This document shows positions 1-11,101 of a stretch of 64,000 bases of DNA, piece after piece. Each line of letters starts with the position of its first letter. Positions within the stretch are counted from its first letter, which is position 1. The notes beneath the pieces were generated by a model, which saw only the letters and a program-made list of their open reading frames with translations, was not told the origin of the DNA and searched no databases. Origin of the DNA: Gnetum montanum (lineage: Eukaryota; Streptophyta; Gnetopsida; Gnetales; Gnetaceae); contig MNCI01004650.1 of the NCBI GenBank assembly GCA_015680685.1, forward strand, positions 1 through 64,000, given 5' to 3'. Both the position numbers and the translations under genes were made by a program.

Positions 1-1311
1 TTGAAAGATGACATAAGGAGCTTGGATAACTTTTACTTATAGTAGCTAAGAAAGTTATGCATTCACAAAAACATGGTACTCATAAGACCTAGTTTAATGA
101 GGATTATATGCAAGGGAGGAAGAATATTAAAAATGCAAATAAGAGTCAAAGACAAAGTTAGTTAATGCATATAAATGCTTAATTAGGACCAAGAGGAGAA
201 AATTTATCAAGTAGCAATAGGAATATTTTGCTTACACTATTAAAAAGGAACCTTGATAGTTTTGACAATGTTTTCATCATTAAGCCTCTTTATCATTTAA
301 TTGTTCTTTTCAAGATATTTGCTCATTTTACAATAAGCTATTTATAGGAGAAGATGATAATTCTACTACTACTGTACAACAAGTACCTCTCTAATTTACT
401 CTTGAAGAAGTCACATAGGGTCTTAAAAAGCTAACATCTAGTAAAGCTATAGCTTCGTATGATATATATGCAAAACTAATGCAAAACTATTAAAGTGGGT
501 AGGATCTTCTATTCATAGAGAAATTTGACATAAATTTAATTTAACAATAGAGCAAGGATTAAATCAACATTAGAAAACTAGTAAAGTTATCTTGTTATAT
601 ATAAAAGGGAATAAAAATAATTTGATCAATTATTGAATGATCATTGTGATTAATAGTTTTACTAAGTTGTTGGACACTCTACTAAAAAAGAGAATTAGTT
701 CTTACATTGAGGGGAACCAGGTCAAGGTAAGATGTTAAGTTTTAGACAAAATTACTCAACTATTGATCACTTGGTTACTCTTACACATTACATGGAGTTT
801 GTAAAAATACCTGATAAAAAATATTTATTTTTTAATTAATTTTGCAAAAGCATATGATTCAATGATCTATACAAAACTATGGTTACACTTGCATAAAATT
901 AGCCTTTCTTCAAATTTATCTACAAGGACTCAAAGATTGTATGAGGGAATGATTATTGAAATTATAGACAATTCAAAGAAAAAATCTTAGTTTCAAAGAA
1001 AAATTGGAGTTAAGCAAGGTTGTTCACTTTCTCCAACTTTCTTTGGTATTTTTATTGATGAAATGTAATAATGGTTATTCAATGAGCAAGATAGCCATGC
1101 TATTAAAATTGGATCATAAGTAGTAAATTTTCTTTTATATGCAAATGATGATACCTTAATCTCCACCACTACAAAAGGTAAGAAAAATATGTTGTAAAGT
1201 TTAGAAAATTATTTTTGTTCATATGATCTTCAAGTGAATGTAGATAAAACCATATTGATTACCTAAAGTATAGGAAATACCTATTACAACTTCAATTTTA
1301 GAGGTACCCAT
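1..1311 (+). mobile_element. L1-type LINE, reverse transcriptase part (decayed)
   Basis: A non-LTR retrotransposon polyprotein read in broken frames. Around 840-900 it shows the RT block with AYDSM; at 1008-1067 the motif GVKQGCSLSPTFFGIFIDEM, diagnostic of LINE RT; at 1130-1165 LLYANDD, a damaged YADD catalytic box. The frame continues to 1260 with the usual VNVDKT block. Many in-frame stops and shifts show it is dead. The 5' end (endonuclease) lies outside the window or is lost. The element is interrupted at 1311 by an LTR insertion and resumes at 1968. Confidence 0.85.
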
Positions 1312-1962
1312 TGATGAGCAGTGAGTTACCCCTATGCCCAAACATATGAATAATAGGCATTCACATGCAATCTAGTCGAATTCTGCAAACTATAATTAGT
1401 AATAACACTAGAGATAAACAGTGTGTGTGTTGTCCATTTATTGTCTTCCCAATCCACTTGTGGAATGCAATTGTATGGTTAAGTGTGACTAAAGCATAAG
1501 ATTTTTATTATTTTGTGTTTTATCAAATTACTCGCCTAGAACAAGAATGAAAGTAAGAGTAATTAATGCTAAGTAAACTATGGTCTAATCTAGCCTAACA
1601 CAAGTAACCCTTCCCACTTCTTAGATACATCTTGAACTTTGCATAAACACTACTGGGTTGTCAAACACTAACCGTTTCTGAGCTACTAAGTGTCACACAT
1701 ATGTTCGAAGGGATCATGCTTGTGTATTTTTAATCAGTTGCTTAATGAATCAAAATTAATTGTCAAGTGAATAAAATTAATGTAAATTGAATGAAATCAT
1801 AATATATGTGTTCAGGTACATCAATGCTTAAATAAAGATCTGATCACACTTAGAACTCCTGCTGCGGGCACTTGGAAAATATTCTAACTTTCAAATGAAC
1901 AAACTGCAAGAGTTTTGTTNCAGCCACTCTAATATCAAAGTGTATGAAAACATGATTTATCA
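1312..1962 (-). mobile_element. Solo LTR of the Athila-like family, inserted in the LINE
   Basis: 651 bp beginning TGATGAG and ending TTTATCA (TG...CA), flanked by the direct repeat CCCAT at 1307-1311 and 1963-1967, a 5-bp target duplication as made by LTR-element integrase. Its left part matches the left parts of the LTRs at 52878 and 62085 (same order of blocks, including the stretch on either side of a 'cattcacatg' motif), so it belongs to that family in the same minus orientation. No internal sequence is present, so it is a solo LTR left by LTR-LTR recombination. One N lies at 1920. Confidence 0.9.
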
Positions 1963-1967
1963 CCCAT

Positions 1968-2990
1968 GTGAAAATAGTAGATTCTTATAAATATTTGGAT
2001 CTCATTTATATGAACCATTACATGTGGGGGAAGTGCATCAAAGAAATAGCAGAAGGTTTTAAGACTTTGTATGCTTTTAAAAATAAGTGTAAGGATTTAG
2101 GAATCTAGGCTTAGAAAGTCAGAATACAAATTTTTTAGACTATCATCTATCCTATTGTATTGTATAGATGTGTTATCTGGGGACTTGGACTCAGTGCTAA
2201 ACTTTGGAAAGATATTAAAGGTATGCAAAAACCATTTCTTTGTTTGATGAGTTAAAGGTAAAGTTGCAAATACATTACTCAATATTATTATGTGAATGTG
2301 ATCTATTACATTTAGAAATAGAAGCCTTGTACTAATTCATTACATACACTCATCTTTCATATCTCAAAGGAAGAAAAATTCTCTAAAGTAGTTCTTGAGG
2401 ATCCGTGAGGTCGTGGTTGGCATTTTTAGGGGATGCAATCATTGAGAAAATGGAATATCTCTTGGGAGGATGTGCAAAAAACTTCTAAGCACATTCACCA
2501 ACTAGTCAAGTAGAAGATTTTAACATAAATATGGTCTAATGTAGAAGGTAAAAGATAATTTTATTTATACCACATTAGATCTAATAAACTAGATATATAA
2601 GCTCACTATCTTACTACTACTATTTCAATCAAGTATTAGAATGGTATCAACACGCTTCACTTAAGTTCTCATTTTAAACTTGAAAGTAGTAGATGGATTC
2701 AACTCCCCTAAGAAGAGCACATTTGTAGGTTGTGCAGATTACGAGCCCTAGAAGATGAGTACATGTGTTTCTTTCTTATGATGTGAATATCCATTTGACA
2801 TAGTGTTATAATATTACATCAAAAAATATATAGGATTTGTTTTTGATGCCCCTCATTGGTGCTTAGTCAATTTGTGGAGTCTCTCTTTATTTTTCATAAA
2901 AATGTAGTATTTATCCAATAGATCTTATAGGTCTTTAGATGTAATAACGCTTCATTTCATTTTATAGTTCATATGGTAGATTCATCCTCA
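1968..2990 (+). mobile_element. L1-type LINE, C-terminal part (decayed)
   Basis: Continuation of the LINE after the solo LTR. The protein frame resumes with VDSYKYLDL (the 'YLG' block after the RT thumb), then YPIVLYRCVIWG near 2150, and a C-terminal zinc-binding segment at about 2700-2790 with C-x2-C, then EDEY and a later C (zf-RVT type). The 3' end is taken near 2990, where an A-run occurs. Stops and frameshifts throughout. Confidence 0.8.
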
Positions 2991-5879
2991 TATAAAAAAA
3001 ATTAATGTTCATTCAAAGATCATAAATAATGTAGATAAATAGCCTATAGCTAATGGTAAAGGTTCTCAACATAGTATTTGGTTGAAGTAATAAATTTATG
3101 GTGAAAGTAGACCACCTTTAGTTTTAAATGAATCTACCTTTACTAAGAAGATTACTATTTCATAACAACTTTTTGTTCATCATTAAATTCATTTGCTATT
3201 TTAAATTTAATAATGGAGATTAAATATGATGAAAGGATTGCCTTGTTAGGTGGCTTAAGCGATTAGCTCATTATACTTGAGGCATCATTATAAAGAATCA
3301 TTGGCTAGAGCCATAATGCTCACTCTACCAAGTGGGGTCCTAGGAGGGTTAATAGATGAGCAAAAACCTAACCTCTTTAAGTGACTACACCTAGGCTCAA
3401 ACCCAAGTCTTCTACTTGAAAAATAAGCTTCTTACCATCACTCCAAATGACAGTTCCTACTTAAAGCATTGTTATATATTGAAGTATCATATTGGTTGTA
3501 TATTTTGAGATGTACATATAATCATTCTTTTAAGTTCCTAATCAATTTTATAAAAAATAATTTTCTTTTATTAATTCTTAAATATTATTTATAATGTTGT
3601 ACACTTAAATAAGCATCTTCACATTCTACTGGCCTTTCCTTTACTTTCTATGTGGAGTTTTTTCTTTCCCCTGTATTTGTAATGTACCATGAAACTTTTT
3701 AAAATTATTTTTAAGGTCGTATACTTCATGACAATGATGATGATCCAACCCTCCTTACAGTAAAAGAGAGAAACATTAATGAGTAAGATATTGGTTTTAA
3801 GCCTCCTTAGCAAACCAACAGCTCAGAACGACGACGTTTATTGGTTGGAAACATGAACCGGACGTTAGGTACTTCGGATTTCAACATCGCTGCGCATTCA
3901 TGGTCCAACTTACAATTAAGAAATTACGGTTACTAGTGCAGTGGAAGGTCCTCTTTTTTAACTTGGGAGTTCCGAAATTTCTGTCACTGGTAATCATCAA
4001 ACTGCAAATTCCTCAAATTCCTCAACACGCAGCGGAAGTTTTGCACATCTGTCTTGCGTGTGACGTCTATGCCATGAAGCCAATGTCCGAAAATTCAGAA
4101 TATTGACCAGCGAACCCCTTTCTTCTATGTTTGAATTTCTTTCTTATTTTGACGATGACCCATTCTTATGTCATGCAGTGCTTCTGCTTCAATTCAAGCG
4201 GTCTAAAACCACCTCCGCAACCCAATAACATAGTATCCCAGACGCTTCTTTTGATTTCTGTTACTGTAACTTCCTTACCGAAAATGAGAAATATCAAATA
4301 TGTGTCCGGTGTGCGTCACGTTTGCTGTCATCCACTAACCTGATGGTATGCGTCATGTTTGCAGGGATGAATGAATGTGTTCCGTCTCTAGTTCTTGCAT
4401 GTTCAAAGTTGGACTGTAGTGCATGCTTTAATAGTTAGTTTAGTTTATGCAGATCAGCCACATAAGATATAGATTAATACGTTCATGACTTTATATGGTC
4501 TCACTCTTACTAAAATACTGCATGTTAAATTACTTTGACCACTAGCTCTAGGAAGAGCAATTGTTAGTATTATATGGTATTATTACTATTACTGGTAACT
4601 ACGTATTATTAGTAAATTGGTAATTTTGAGACCCAAATTGTAACAATTGAGGTCAAAGGTAATTTCTTTGAATATGATGGATTTGAGGCAGAATTCCTAA
4701 AACTATAGTTATAACAACCAAGGCATTCCACTTCTTGCCTAAGAAGGGAACCTACAACAAGAGAATCTACATAATACCTGAACATGCCTCTAAGAGAAAT
4801 ATATATAACTCCAATGATAACAAACAAAACAAACAACTTTGAAGATATCATTGGTAGGTAATGACAATGTATCTCAGTGGGTACCTCATCCCAGATCTCT
4901 CATAATTTAGGACAAGTTTTGGCACAAACCAACACCAAAATTTCCAATCCAAGATGCCTACATATCCATAATTGTTGTAAAATTAGGCTCACATGTAGTT
5001 CAACAAGTGGTGAGGATGAGGAAGAGGTAGAAATGAGGAAATACGGTCGAGCCCCATTGTCCCTTGGATCTACTAAGAGAAAGAGGTTATACTTATGTGT
5101 CCCTAGAGGATAACTCTAAGTGTTCAATGGCCTTGAACTATGAGAAAAAAACAATGGAATTGCCAACCCTGAGACCTTGTATATTAGGTTGTTCTAAAAC
5201 AATATCGGTAGCAACAAATACACATCAAAATGACATAGATTTGAAACTAGGTGATTAAATCATTGGGATCTCAAGAATACTCATCTTTCCACAAGATATT
5301 TGTGCTCACAAAACCAACATAGATGTCCTTACTGTCTCATAATTTGAAATTGCATTACCAATAATACCAATATTATTAGCTTAGAAACAAAAAAGACTTA
5401 GCACAGAATACATGCAACATCCAAGCCATATAACACATACAACAAAAATACAAGATCATAGTCATCAGAGATTAGAGGATATATAACAATTGAAACATGC
5501 TTTAAGAAGCAAAAGACCTCAAACATCAAGCATAGTAATCATCCATACTAAAGTGCACATATACAACTATGATACAATTTCCTAAACAAGAAAACCCAGA
5601 CAACTAGTGAAGGATAATTGGACCATTGTTAAAACTCAAACCTAAATAATAAAGTCCATCATGAGCTTGTCAAATTTGAGGAGGAAAAATCCAAAGACAC
5701 AAAAACACAAACATAACCAACATCAAGACAAAATAAACCAATAGGGCAGATCTTAAACTCCAACTATAAAGGAAATGATAAGATCAAATGATCCACATCT
5801 AGGATGAACAAACGATGAAACATTTTATATAAGGACTATGATATCGTAGCTTAATGTATGATGTCGTAAATACGATATA
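2991..5879. other. No recognisable gene; unclassified sequence
   Basis: No protein family, repeat or RNA gene could be supported. 3810-4400 is more GC-rich than its surroundings but its short open frames resemble nothing known to me. 3235-3430 has a vaguely tRNA-like A/B-box spacing too poor to call a SINE. 4870-5260 has two overlapping short open frames without recognisable domains. Confidence 0.5.
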
Positions 5880-6375
5880 ATGGGCCATGATATGCCTATA
5901 AATATGGGCCCACTTTCGTATCATGATCAAAATCCTAAATATCTCCAATTCTTAGTATTCAACTTCAAAGATTGAGTAAATAATGATGAATGATGTTGAT
6001 GAACATTGATGAATTGATAGATTTTTGAAAGATTGATGAATTCATGTTGAAATAGTTCAATTATTGTTGAAATTACATTTATGATTTCGGATTTATTTCA
6101 AAGCTAATATCTATGGGAAAGTTTAGTTAACATTTTAGCATTAGAAATGTAACTTTTGAATTATCATCACTCAAAGTTGTACCACCAAAATTATCGTAAT
6201 TTTTGATACGTTGAAAAGAACATAACATAACCTTAGCTTCTGAAAATCTTTTACAATCTTCTTGTTTCTAAATTGTAGAGAAATTCCTAAGCTTTATAAA
6301 AATATAAATTTTATTAGTTTTTCATTGTAAATTCAAGATAACCAAGCAATTGTTTTGCTATTTGAAATTACTTCA
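5880..6375 (+). mobile_element. Partial LTR with initiator-tRNA-Met primer site
   Basis: A TATA-like box (TATAAATA, 5897-5904) is followed about 470 bp later by an LTR-like CA end at 6375 and a primer binding site, TGGTATTAGAGCT at 6378-6390, one change from the plant Met-initiator site TGGTATCAGAGC. This order is that of a plus-strand LTR retrotransposon. The 5' end of the LTR is not defined. The internal region is cut off after about 50 bp by an Athila-like LTR. Family (copia or gypsy) cannot be decided. Confidence 0.5.
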
Positions 6376-6440
6376 TTTGGTATTAGAGCTTTGTTATGTT
6401 TGCACACTTTGTGCTCTATTCCTTCAATAACATAACCTTT

Positions 6441-6884
6441 AGGCTATTAGAGTATGAAATATAGCTGTTTGGTAACCTAGTAGTAACTTTACTTAATTCG
6501 CTCAATGATAAAGATTCTTAGTAATCCCAATAAAAATTATATTAGGCCAAGACATGTACAATAAGCCAAGTCCAGGTACTTATTGCCAATAGGCTAGAAT
6601 AGCTTTACATTTTCATTGCTCCCAGTTGATAGAATTCATAATCATTTTCACTATGTTTACCCTAAGCATACTTAAAGCCAAACAACATCATCTAATCATA
6701 TACCTCACTAGGAGTTAAACCATACATTTTGCACTTCACTAACTCCAAGTGAGAAGATAACGATTGTGAACTCATTATTAACTCACTAGTATACTTACAC
6801 TATCCATCCATAGATTATGATTTGGTCACACGTGAACGCTTGCAACTTGTATGGTTAAGTGTTGGAATTCTCTACCACTCATCG
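6441..6884 (+). mobile_element. Athila-like LTR, 3' part, plus orientation
   Basis: This segment is the reverse complement of the left half of the LTR at 62085-62965: shared blocks include GGTAACCTAGTAGTA (about 6461), the stretch around GAGTTAAACCATA (6716) and the terminal CACTCATC (6876-6883). It ends just before a tRNA-Asp type primer site, so it is a 5' LTR of a plus-strand copy whose first half is missing. Confidence 0.75.
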
Positions 6885-6885
6885 T

Positions 6886-6903
6886 TGGTGTCATTGCTGG
6901 GGA
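6886..6903 (+). other. Primer binding site (tRNA-Asp type)
   Basis: TGGTGTCATTGCTGGGGA differs from the common plant gypsy site TGGCGCCGTTGCCGGGGA by four changes, all C-to-T or G-to-A. It starts one base after the LTR end at 6884, the correct place for priming minus-strand DNA synthesis. Confidence 0.75.
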
Positions 6904-7226
6904 TGTGTTAGTGTTTGTTAGTTCATTAATTTTAATATAGTTCATTGTATTAAGTATTGTTAAGCTTATCTTTCACACTTAGGATAATTCCAAAACACAT
7001 ACTTGAGCATTAATAGACTTTAGAATAGCTTCTACACATAAGGCGAAATATTCACATGCTATTGATCTTAACAAAAGTAATGACAAATTATAATGAAGAA
7101 AATTGTAATTATCTAATGTAAACTAGAATATCATATGCTCATGCTAATCCTTATTGTCCTTATTTTACATTTATTTTCTAGCATGATGAATAATTTAGAT
7201 AAAGAGACTTACAAGGTAACATTATC

Positions 7227-7955
7227 TTGTCATCTGATTATTCAACACCATCGATGCTTCAAGAAACTCTTCTAAGATCAAGACTTAATCACGCACAAGA
7301 AGGATATCAAGTTACCAAGAACATGACAAAGGCTGTATCAACCAAAGAAGCTCAAGCAATGAGAGATGTTATCATGGTGGCAAGATATGAACAAAAGAAA
7401 GGAAAGAGGAAACCACAGATAATTTTCCTTAAAAAAATGGAATGTATATCATACAAAGTTAATAAGTCTCATCATTCTCATAGACCCAGCTCTCAATCAC
7501 ATGTTCTTTGCATTGAAGATCCTATAAAGTCAAAATTACTTTCAACTTTTGTAGAAACTACTAGAAGAGATGAGGCAAACTCTAAAATTAGGAGGAATTT
7601 AAGAATTAAAACCTTTGAAAAATCTAAAAGAGATAAATCAAGAAGTCATAGAAGGAGAACTAGTTGGCACTATTCTTCAAGTCCACCATCCTCTTCATCA
7701 TGCTCATTAATGGACTCTTATAAGGAAGGATGAAGATTAAGGGATCATAACAAAAATAGAAAAAGAAAAAGCTATCATGATAGACACACCAATAAGGGAA
7801 GACATCCTGACAAGGAAGATAGAAAAAGCAAAATAAATCATGACAGAAGAAAATGCTATAACCATCATAGGGGTCACTGTCACAACAAAAATTACAAATC
7901 CAAAGACTATGAAGAACTTATTAGCCACTTGAAGATATGCATGGACCAATTTTAA
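7227..7955 (+). pseudogene. Basic, Ser/His/Arg-rich gag N-terminal region of the Athila-like copy
   Basis: An open frame of 168 codons ends at TGA 7731-7733 and continues in the same frame to TAA 7953-7955, giving 242 codons with one stop. The product is very basic, with RS/RR-rich stretches, a Ser/Pro block near codons 150-160 and His/Asp/Lys-rich sequence after the stop. A similar Ser-rich block followed by His/Asp-rich sequence is found upstream of the gag domain of the element at 52.1-52.4 kb (minus strand). With the LTR and primer site just upstream, I read this as the gag N-terminus of a truncated plus-strand element. No zinc knuckle or gag core domain is visible. It could instead be an unrelated low-complexity ORF. 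Confidence 0.5.
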
Positions 7956-7959
7956 GCCT

Positions 7960-8085
7960 CAACAGACCATCAAGTGCCAGTTTAAGATCTTAGCGAACCA
8001 TGAAGATGCTAGTTTAAGGTCTTAGCAGATTGTGAAGGTGCCACTTTAAGATTTTAGTAGACCATAGTATGTGCTAATGTGTCAT
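7960..8085. repeat. 29-bp palindromic minisatellite, copy 1
   Basis: About three to four units of the form TGCCAGTTTAAGGTCTTAGC followed by a partly complementary half. Units here run 30-32 bp. The same unit recurs at 29290, 33125 and 42370. Confidence 0.75.
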
Positions 8086-8379
8086 TTTGGGCAAGCATGA
8101 TGCCCTTGAAAGGTGAAATTGGCCCACGCATTGGCTAGGTGATAAGAAAAATTCAAAAATTTTATAAGTTTGAGGTGATCCAAAAAATCAAATTTTTTTT
8201 TAACTCTAGTGACTACTACGCTTCCGCTTCCACTGACTAGGGTAGGTGAAAAATTTAAGTAACCCTAAAGGTGCATTTTATTTTGGGTAAATTTGTCATT
8301 GTCAAAGTTGAAAACGTATAAACTTTCAAGAAGAAGAACGTAGTAGCGTAGTTGCAGAGAGCATAGTCACCAGCATGTC

Positions 8380-8920
8380 ACACCAAAGTGGATGTCAGCA
8401 CCCGGATTGACCAACATCAATGACAGAGAACAAACACTGGCACACCTGCCACGGGCACGACTGGAGGAGCAACGAGGGCAACATCAGCCAGGTACCCCAA
8501 CCTACGCTCTACCCCTTCACCATTTTCCGCATTTTTTTGTTTTGCTTGCTTAGGCGTTTGGGGCTTCGGTGGGACACACCCTGCCCTAGCAGGGGGTCAC
8601 CGCCGCCGTGGCCTTTGTGGTTGCCATGGCCGCAAGGGAAGTGCACGTTGGGTGAGGGAAGTTATCTTGTTTTTTCCCCTTATGTTTTTTTTTTAATTCA
8701 AACTGCTGCAGGGTCTTCGCATTCCTTGGTTGGCAGAGGATTGGGTTTTTCAGGCATGGAAGCAGCACTGGATGATCTCTGCGGGTCTGAGAAATGCCAT
8801 GGCACTCTGTCATGTCCAGTTTCCGGGGATTTGCATTTTGAAGAGAACAATTAAAACAAAAGGAAAAGCAGCAGTGAAGCCATGGCAATGCCAGGATACA
8901 CTATTCTGTGTGCGGTGAAT
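8380..8920 (+). other. GC-rich, gene-fragment-like segment of unknown origin
   Basis: Clearly richer in G+C than its flanks. A plausible donor (CAG|GTACCCC, about 8492) and an acceptor preceded by a T-rich tract (CTGCAG|GGTC, about 8710) would join two short open segments, and an open frame spans 8420-8854. No domain is recognised on either strand. It may be a captured exon pair or the internal region of the LTR element at 9012, which would read it on the minus strand. Confidence 0.25.
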
Positions 8921-9011
8921 GGAATCATCTCCATATCCCACAACCCACTTCTGTCAACGTTTTCATTCGCCATGAATCTTTCTTGTTGAAGCTGCTCTGA
9001 ATCTTTCCATT

Positions 9012-9530
9012 TGATCACACAATGAAGGTATTGTTAGCAGATCTGGCAGCGAAATATGAAATGAGATGAAAATAAAGAGCAGTTGAACCACAGATAAAAT
9101 CAAAAAAAATCTTATTATGAGCGATGGAAATAACAAGCATCTCTCTTCATCACACGGAGAGAACAAGAATAAACCTCTCTCTCATGCAATGTGGAAATAA
9201 CAGGGTTCTCTCTTCATCACATGGAGAGAACAAGAAGAAAACTTCTCTCTCATGCAATGTGAGAATTCTCCCACTCTTGTCTTTCTCATGCTGTTTATGA
9301 TAGATCCCAGGGCAGACTTAAATAGCCACATCCTAGTTACAAATTGGAAACATCTAAAAATTAACTAAGATAGAACTTCACAATACATTTAGAAGTCTTA
9401 TGTTATTTTCAGGGAAAATTCCAAAACTATGGGACCATAGAAATGGAAAGTGTGGAAAGTGTAGTTCATGAATAAGCAACTGCTAATTCATTGCTGTGAT
9501 CTACAGCTTCACAGTTAGTATTTTCCAACA
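9012..9530 (-). mobile_element. Candidate LTR of a minus-strand element
   Basis: On the minus strand the segment starts TGTTGGAAAATAC (typical of Ty1/copia LTRs), has a TATTTAAG box near 9316 and ends ...TGATCA. Just beyond it (8994-9008, minus strand) comes ATTCAGAGCAGC, resembling the 3' half of the Met-initiator site, with an ATG 16 bases further. No second LTR was found, so the rest of the element is lost or unrecognised. Confidence 0.45.
9125..9259. repeat. 67-bp tandem duplication inside the LTR
   Basis: Two units (9125-9191 and 9192-9259) both starting TGGAAATAACA and ending CTCATGCAATG, with a few differences, mostly transitions. Confidence 0.85.
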
Positions 9531-10721
9531 GGTATTCCATCTGGTCTTTGCAGCTCTCGATTAATTTGCCTCCGGGGGTGAAAATTCAATCTCATGCTTG
9601 ATTGAGTGTAGTCATGGTTGAAGGGTTTCCAATCAGCTGGCTCATCCGCCCATTTGAGTGCCATTTGAGTGCCATTGCAGAGTACATATTGTGTAGATGT
9701 TCAAAATTCCAAATTTCAGCTGGCAATACACATGAATTGGATCACATGGTGATGCCTTCATGAGGCAAGGATGTTCTACACTTCTTGGGTAAATTGCATG
9801 AAACAAGCTCTCTTCATCTTTCCAAACGATGGTCCTTTATAAAATTCGGGTGTCTGATCCTAAAACATAAATATATTAAAAATAAAATGCTCTGTACTGT
9901 ACCGATCATCATCTTAATCTTGTACTTTACCGGTTTTAATATCATCTTTATTTCTATTTTCTATCTTAACCCTCTTAGAATTGTGATTTGATAACCTTTT
10001 CTTTCATAAGCTTATGTTTATTATTATTTTGAATACGAGGAAACCATCTGAAGATATTTCTGTATCTTGTGTTTGAAACCATATTATAAGGATTGTTTTT
10101 TCAATAAAATGTATCAAATTGCCGTGCATATTATATTTTGTGCAAGAAACATGTCCTTGGTTATTTTTGAAATTTTATGTAAATTGTAATTTATATATAA
10201 TACGGATCGATTTTGCACCATCGCTTACGGTTTCTTTAATATTTGTATTGTGCAATTTATTTTTTATAATATTTAATATTTTTAATACATTGATTTGTTT
10301 TTTATCGCCCTTTTCTCATAGCAAGTCCAATCAATATCTTGTAAATCTTCTATATTATAAAAGCTTTCATTTAATTTTAATATAGAAAGCTTTCATTTAA
10401 TTTTATTAAAATTAAAATCAGTTTTGCCTCGAAACCTTAATCCTATTCGCTATCAATTTCTACATCTTTGATGTGGAAGATGCTTTGAATGGCCTGTTAG
10501 ATGCGAATATTTCCAGGATCGTTCAAAGTCTAGTAGAACAATGTTACCTATCTGCAAAACCATTGGAATCCAACGCGTAAATAATTCGTTGGAATTGGAG
10601 CGGAATTGGAAGACGATTTGGATTGCAGAGACTCAGAGAGCACTTTTGCACCCATGGTCATTGTGCAAATTCATAATTTAATTTGCGTGCACAAGATTCT
10701 TCCTCTGTTCGGAAATTACAT
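9531..10721. other. No recognisable feature
   Basis: Intergenic AT-rich sequence. Two short plus-strand open frames (9785-9991, 10119-10385) are low-complexity, hydrophobic translations of AT-rich DNA and are not called. Confidence 0.5.
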
Positions 10722-10813
10722 GAAAACTCGTTGCGTTGATAACGCGTAAAAAGTTACGATATTCAAAGAAAACGCGTTGCGTTGATCACACGTAAAAAGT
10801 TACGATATTCAAA
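10722..10813. repeat. 46-bp tandem duplication upstream of the RLK
   Basis: Two units (10722-10767, 10768-10813), each beginning GAAAAC(T/G)CGTTGCGTTGAT and ending in the shared AGTTACGATATTCAAAG. Lies 290-380 bp before the RLK start codon, in the likely promoter or 5' leader. Confidence 0.85.
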
Positions 10814-10851
10814 GACTTTCTAAAGCAGCTAACGCTTTACGGTATTTTTTT

Positions 10852-11000
10852 TTCGTTGTTTTCAAAAGGAAACGCACTAAGAATTTCTGGAACTTCCTAT
10901 TACTTGCATTGGAGTGGTTCTTCGTTGATTTCAAAAGGAAACGCACTAAGAATTTCTGGAACTTCCTATTGCTTATTGCTTGATTGCGTTGGAGTGGTTC
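10852..11000. repeat. 69-bp duplication upstream of the RLK
   Basis: Unit 1 is 10852-10920; unit 2 is 10921-11000 and carries an extra 11 bp (a local duplication of TTGCTTATTGC type). Both contain AAAAGGAAACGCACTAAGAA and end GGAGTGGTTC. It follows the 46-bp duplication by 38 bp, and both are open in the frame of the RLK, so a longer N-terminus starting at 10856 is formally possible. Confidence 0.85.
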
Positions 11001-11101
11001 TTAAAGGACATGATACTGAAACAGATTGTGCCCAACAAGACTCGACACATTCCTCCTGCTGCTGCGTTCCCCATTATTATGAGTTACTAGAGATTGCAAT
11101 A

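Noticed and set aside
3235-3430. Possible tRNA-derived SINE
   Set aside because: Box A and box B resemblances (GGCTTAAGCG..., GGCTCAAACCC) are weak and about 140 bp apart; no tail or second copy in the window.
8586-8888. 100-codon minus-strand ORF as a gene
   Set aside because: Overlaps a plus-strand frame of similar quality; no domain on either strand.
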